Shown here: positions 6,600 to 8,031 of the stretch, in pieces | How the letters are laid out: every line of letters starts with the position of its first letter | How positions within the stretch are numbered: position 1 is the first letter of the stretch | Assembly (NCBI GenBank): GCA_051881415.1 | Contig: JBJEPV010000146.1 | Location: 1-8,031 of the forward strand | DNA: 8,031 bases | From: Fimenecus sp051881415 | GTDB lineage: Bacteria; Bacillota; Clostridia; Oscillospirales; Acutalibacteraceae | Reading direction: 5' to 3' | Made by a program: the position numbers and the translations under genes | Notes under the pieces: generated by a model | Told to the model about the DNA's origin: nothing | Database searches by the model: none | What the model saw: the letters and a program-made list of their open reading frames with translations, nothing else

Positions 6600-7928
6600 A
6601 TGCAGACAAAAACAGTCCGTTTGGAAAAGGAATTTACACCGCAAGACTGTAAAAAATGCTTTTATATAGATTTTGAAGTGCCGGAAAATGTGGAGGAGCT
6701 GCACATTCGCCATACCTGGACGCCCAAAGCCGAAGGCAACCTCGATTTTGGGCTTGTGGGTGCTAACGGCAGGCAAATCGGCGCGTCGGGCAATGTGCGG
6801 CAAGAGGTGATTATCAGCGAAAAGTACGCAACACCGGGATATGACCGTTGTGTACCCGCCGCGGGGAACTGGAAAATCATTGTGGGGCTCGACCGTGTCG
6901 GGAACGGCGTGCGCGCGGAATATGAAATCGTGTTCCGTTTCAAAGAAAAACGGTGGCTCAAAGGTGATACCCATTCCCATACATTCCACAGCGACGGCAA
7001 ATATTCGCCCGAGGAACTCATAGAAAAGGCGAATAAAAAAGGACTCGACTATCTCATTATTACCGACCACAACAACAGCGTTGCGGCGTATAACGATTAC
7101 AACAACCGTGATATGCTTGTTTTAAAAGGTACGGAATTGACCTCTTTTTTGGGACATATCAACTTTTGGGGCGTAAAACAGGCATTCACCAAGCCCTATT
7201 GCGTCAACAGTTTTGAGGACTTTCTGCCGCTGTATGCGGAAGCAAAACAAAACGGCGCGGTGATTTCCTTAAACCACCCCGAATGTAAAAACTGCGGTTG
7301 GCATCTCCCAAGAGAGGGCTTTACCTGCGACTGTGTGGAGATTTGGAACGGTCCCCAGCATATCGACAATATGACCGCCATCGCTTGGTGGCATCAGGAA
7401 TTGTTAAAAGGCAAGCATCTCGCCGCCGTCGGCGGGAGCGACTACCACAAAGATTATGTGGTAACAGATTTACTCGCCCGCCCGACTACCTATGTCTGCG
7501 CAGAGTCCTGCACATCGGCGGATATTTTGAAAGCGCTGAAAAACGGCAATGCCTTTGTCACCGAAAGCGTCAACGGCCCAAAACTGTTTTTGACCTGCGG
7601 GCAGGCTATCCAAGGCGATACCGTGGAATTCCGGCCTGAAACCACGGTACATATCAAAGCCGAGGGCTTAAAGCGAAAAGACCGCGTTGTGGTTTACGGC
7701 AACGATACCGTTTTATATGAATATACCGCAAAAGCAGGGGAGAAAGTCCGCGAAGCGGATATTTCGGTCAAAGAAAAAGGCTTTGTCCGTGCCGAAATTC
7801 TGACGCAGTACGGCGCAATCCGCAAGCTTGCCTATAAAACCGTTATGCACTTCCGTCTGCCTGCGGATTGTAAATTGCCCATACCGCCCTTTGCGCGGTG
7901 CGTCAGCAACCCGATTTATTTTGTGTAA
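6600..7928 (+). CDS. CehA/McbA-type PHP-domain metallohydrolase
   Basis: A 442-residue protein with no signal peptide. Residues 1-118 look like a beta-sandwich domain. A PHP domain follows (about 119-335), and a beta-rich tail (about 336-442) ends in SNPIYFV, as is common in this group. The PHP metal ligands are all present: H125 and H127 in GDTHSHTFHSDG, D156 and H157 in TDHNN, E179 in GTEL, H226 in LNHPE, and D281 and H283 in GGSDYH. The family uses two or three metal ions to cleave phosphoesters or, in the name-giving CehA (carbaryl hydrolase), a carbamate ester. The natural substrate here is unknown. An unusual cysteine group (C229, C232, C243, C245) follows H226. The start is set by AGAGGTGG 7 nt upstream of the ATG. 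The gene is divergent from the symporter-deacetylase operon, so a shared pathway is plausible but unproven. Confidence 0.88.
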   Translation: MQTKTVRLEKEFTPQDCKKCFYIDFEVPENVEELHIRHTWTPKAEGNLDFGLVGANGRQIGASGNVRQEVIISEKYATPGYDRCVPAAGNWKIIVGLDRVGNGVRAEYEIVFRFKEKRWLKGDTHSHTFHSDGKYSPEELIEKANKKGLDYLIITDHNNSVAAYNDYNNRDMLVLKGTELTSFLGHINFWGVKQAFTKPYCVNSFEDFLPLYAEAKQNGAVISLNHPECKNCGWHLPREGFTCDCVEIWNGPQHIDNMTAIAWWHQELLKGKHLAAVGGSDYHKDYVVTDLLARPTTYVCAESCTSADILKALKNGNAFVTESVNGPKLFLTCGQAIQGDTVEFRPETTVHIKAEGLKRKDRVVVYGNDTVLYEYTAKAGEKVREADISVKEKGFVRAEILTQYGAIRKLAYKTVMHFRLPADCKLPIPPFARCVSNPIYFV

Positions 7929-7958
7929 CGCCCGTCGCACTCAATTTTTAATTTGTAA

Positions 7959-7979
7959 GGGGCGACGACTCGGCGCCCC
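7959..7979. repeat. GC-rich hairpin downstream of the PHP gene
   Basis: GGGGCG (7959-7964) and CGCCCC (7974-7979) pair around a 9-nt loop. No T-tract follows on the plus strand (the next bases are GAAAATGAATG), so it is a poor intrinsic terminator. CGTCGC (7933-7938) could instead pair with GCGACG (7962-7967). Together with the low-complexity DNA that follows, it looks like part of a dispersed intergenic repeat. Confidence 0.45.
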
Positions 7980-7983
7980 GAAA

Positions 7984-8031
7984 ATGAATGAATAATGAAT
8001 GATGAAAAATGAAAAATTGTAGGGAACGGTC
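7984..8031. repeat. ATGA-rich short repeat followed by a truncated repeat start
   Basis: From 7984 to about 8012 the DNA is built from imperfect ATGA/ATGAA units. It then reads AATTGTAGGGAACGGTC up to the window edge. That end resembles ATTTGTAAGGGGCGACG at 7951-7967: both are an A/T-rich lead, then TTGTA(A)GGG and a GC-rich arm. This suggests two related hairpin-type units, the second cut by the edge. No coding potential is seen. Confidence 0.4.

Noticed and set aside
6472..6609. N-terminal extension of the symporter by 46 residues from an ATG at 6609
   Set aside because: It would be encoded across the -10 and -35 elements and into the divergent gene; the ATG at 6471 has a strong ribosome binding site and gives the normal family N-terminus.
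7959..7979. GC-rich hairpin as the intrinsic terminator of the PHP gene
   Set aside because: The stem is only 6 bp and no T-tract follows, so it lacks the second half of an intrinsic terminator.
7984..8019. ATGA-type repeats as a CRISPR array
   Set aside because: Units are 4-5 bp, imperfect and contiguous, with no spacers.

Overview
The window looks like chromosomal DNA of a moderate-GC Firmicute, most likely an anaerobic gut-type member of the Clostridia. The evidence is strong AGGAGG-like ribosome binding sites, near-consensus sigma-A promoters, compact spacing, and protein families typical of carbohydrate-scavenging Clostridia. This placement is inferred from style and families, not from a marker gene. 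No rRNA, tRNA, insertion sequence, phage gene or CRISPR array was seen.

Layout. (1) Positions 1-2814, minus strand: a large GH2 beta-galactosidase of LacZ architecture. It starts at a GTG and is cut by the left window edge before its last C-terminal stretch. (2) Positions 2815-3031: a divergent control region with a promoter for each flanking gene. A perfect 8-bp inverted repeat lies right at the predicted start of the rightward transcript. (3) Positions 3032-4252, plus strand: a CPA-type cation:proton antiporter with an Asp-Asp ion site. (4) Positions 4253-4307: a strong bidirectional terminator between convergent genes. (5) Positions 6471-4308, minus strand: a two-gene operon in which a GPH-family (MelB-like) sugar symporter is followed, with a 14-bp overlap, by a YdjC/ChbG-type carbohydrate deacetylase. 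(6) Positions 6472-6599: a second divergent control region with back-to-back promoters and a small inverted repeat. (7) Positions 6600-7928, plus strand: a CehA/McbA-type PHP-domain metallohydrolase. (8) Positions 7929-8031: an intergenic tail with a GC-rich hairpin and short ATGA-type repeats that resembles dispersed intergenic repeat DNA.

How the genes may work together. The window reads as a small carbohydrate-utilisation neighbourhood. The symporter could import a small, possibly N-acetylated, glycoside; the deacetylase could remove its acetyl group; the beta-galactosidase could cleave a galactoside; and the PHP protein could hydrolyse a phosphoester or other ester on a related substrate. 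The antiporter may serve ion and pH balance, which would suit cation-coupled uptake. Only the symporter-deacetylase coupling is supported directly by the sequence (overlapping genes). The remaining links rest on proximity. I see no clearly novel multi-gene system. The points most worth a second look are the operator-like palindrome before the antiporter, the altered cation motif of the symporter, and the cysteine cluster in the PHP protein.
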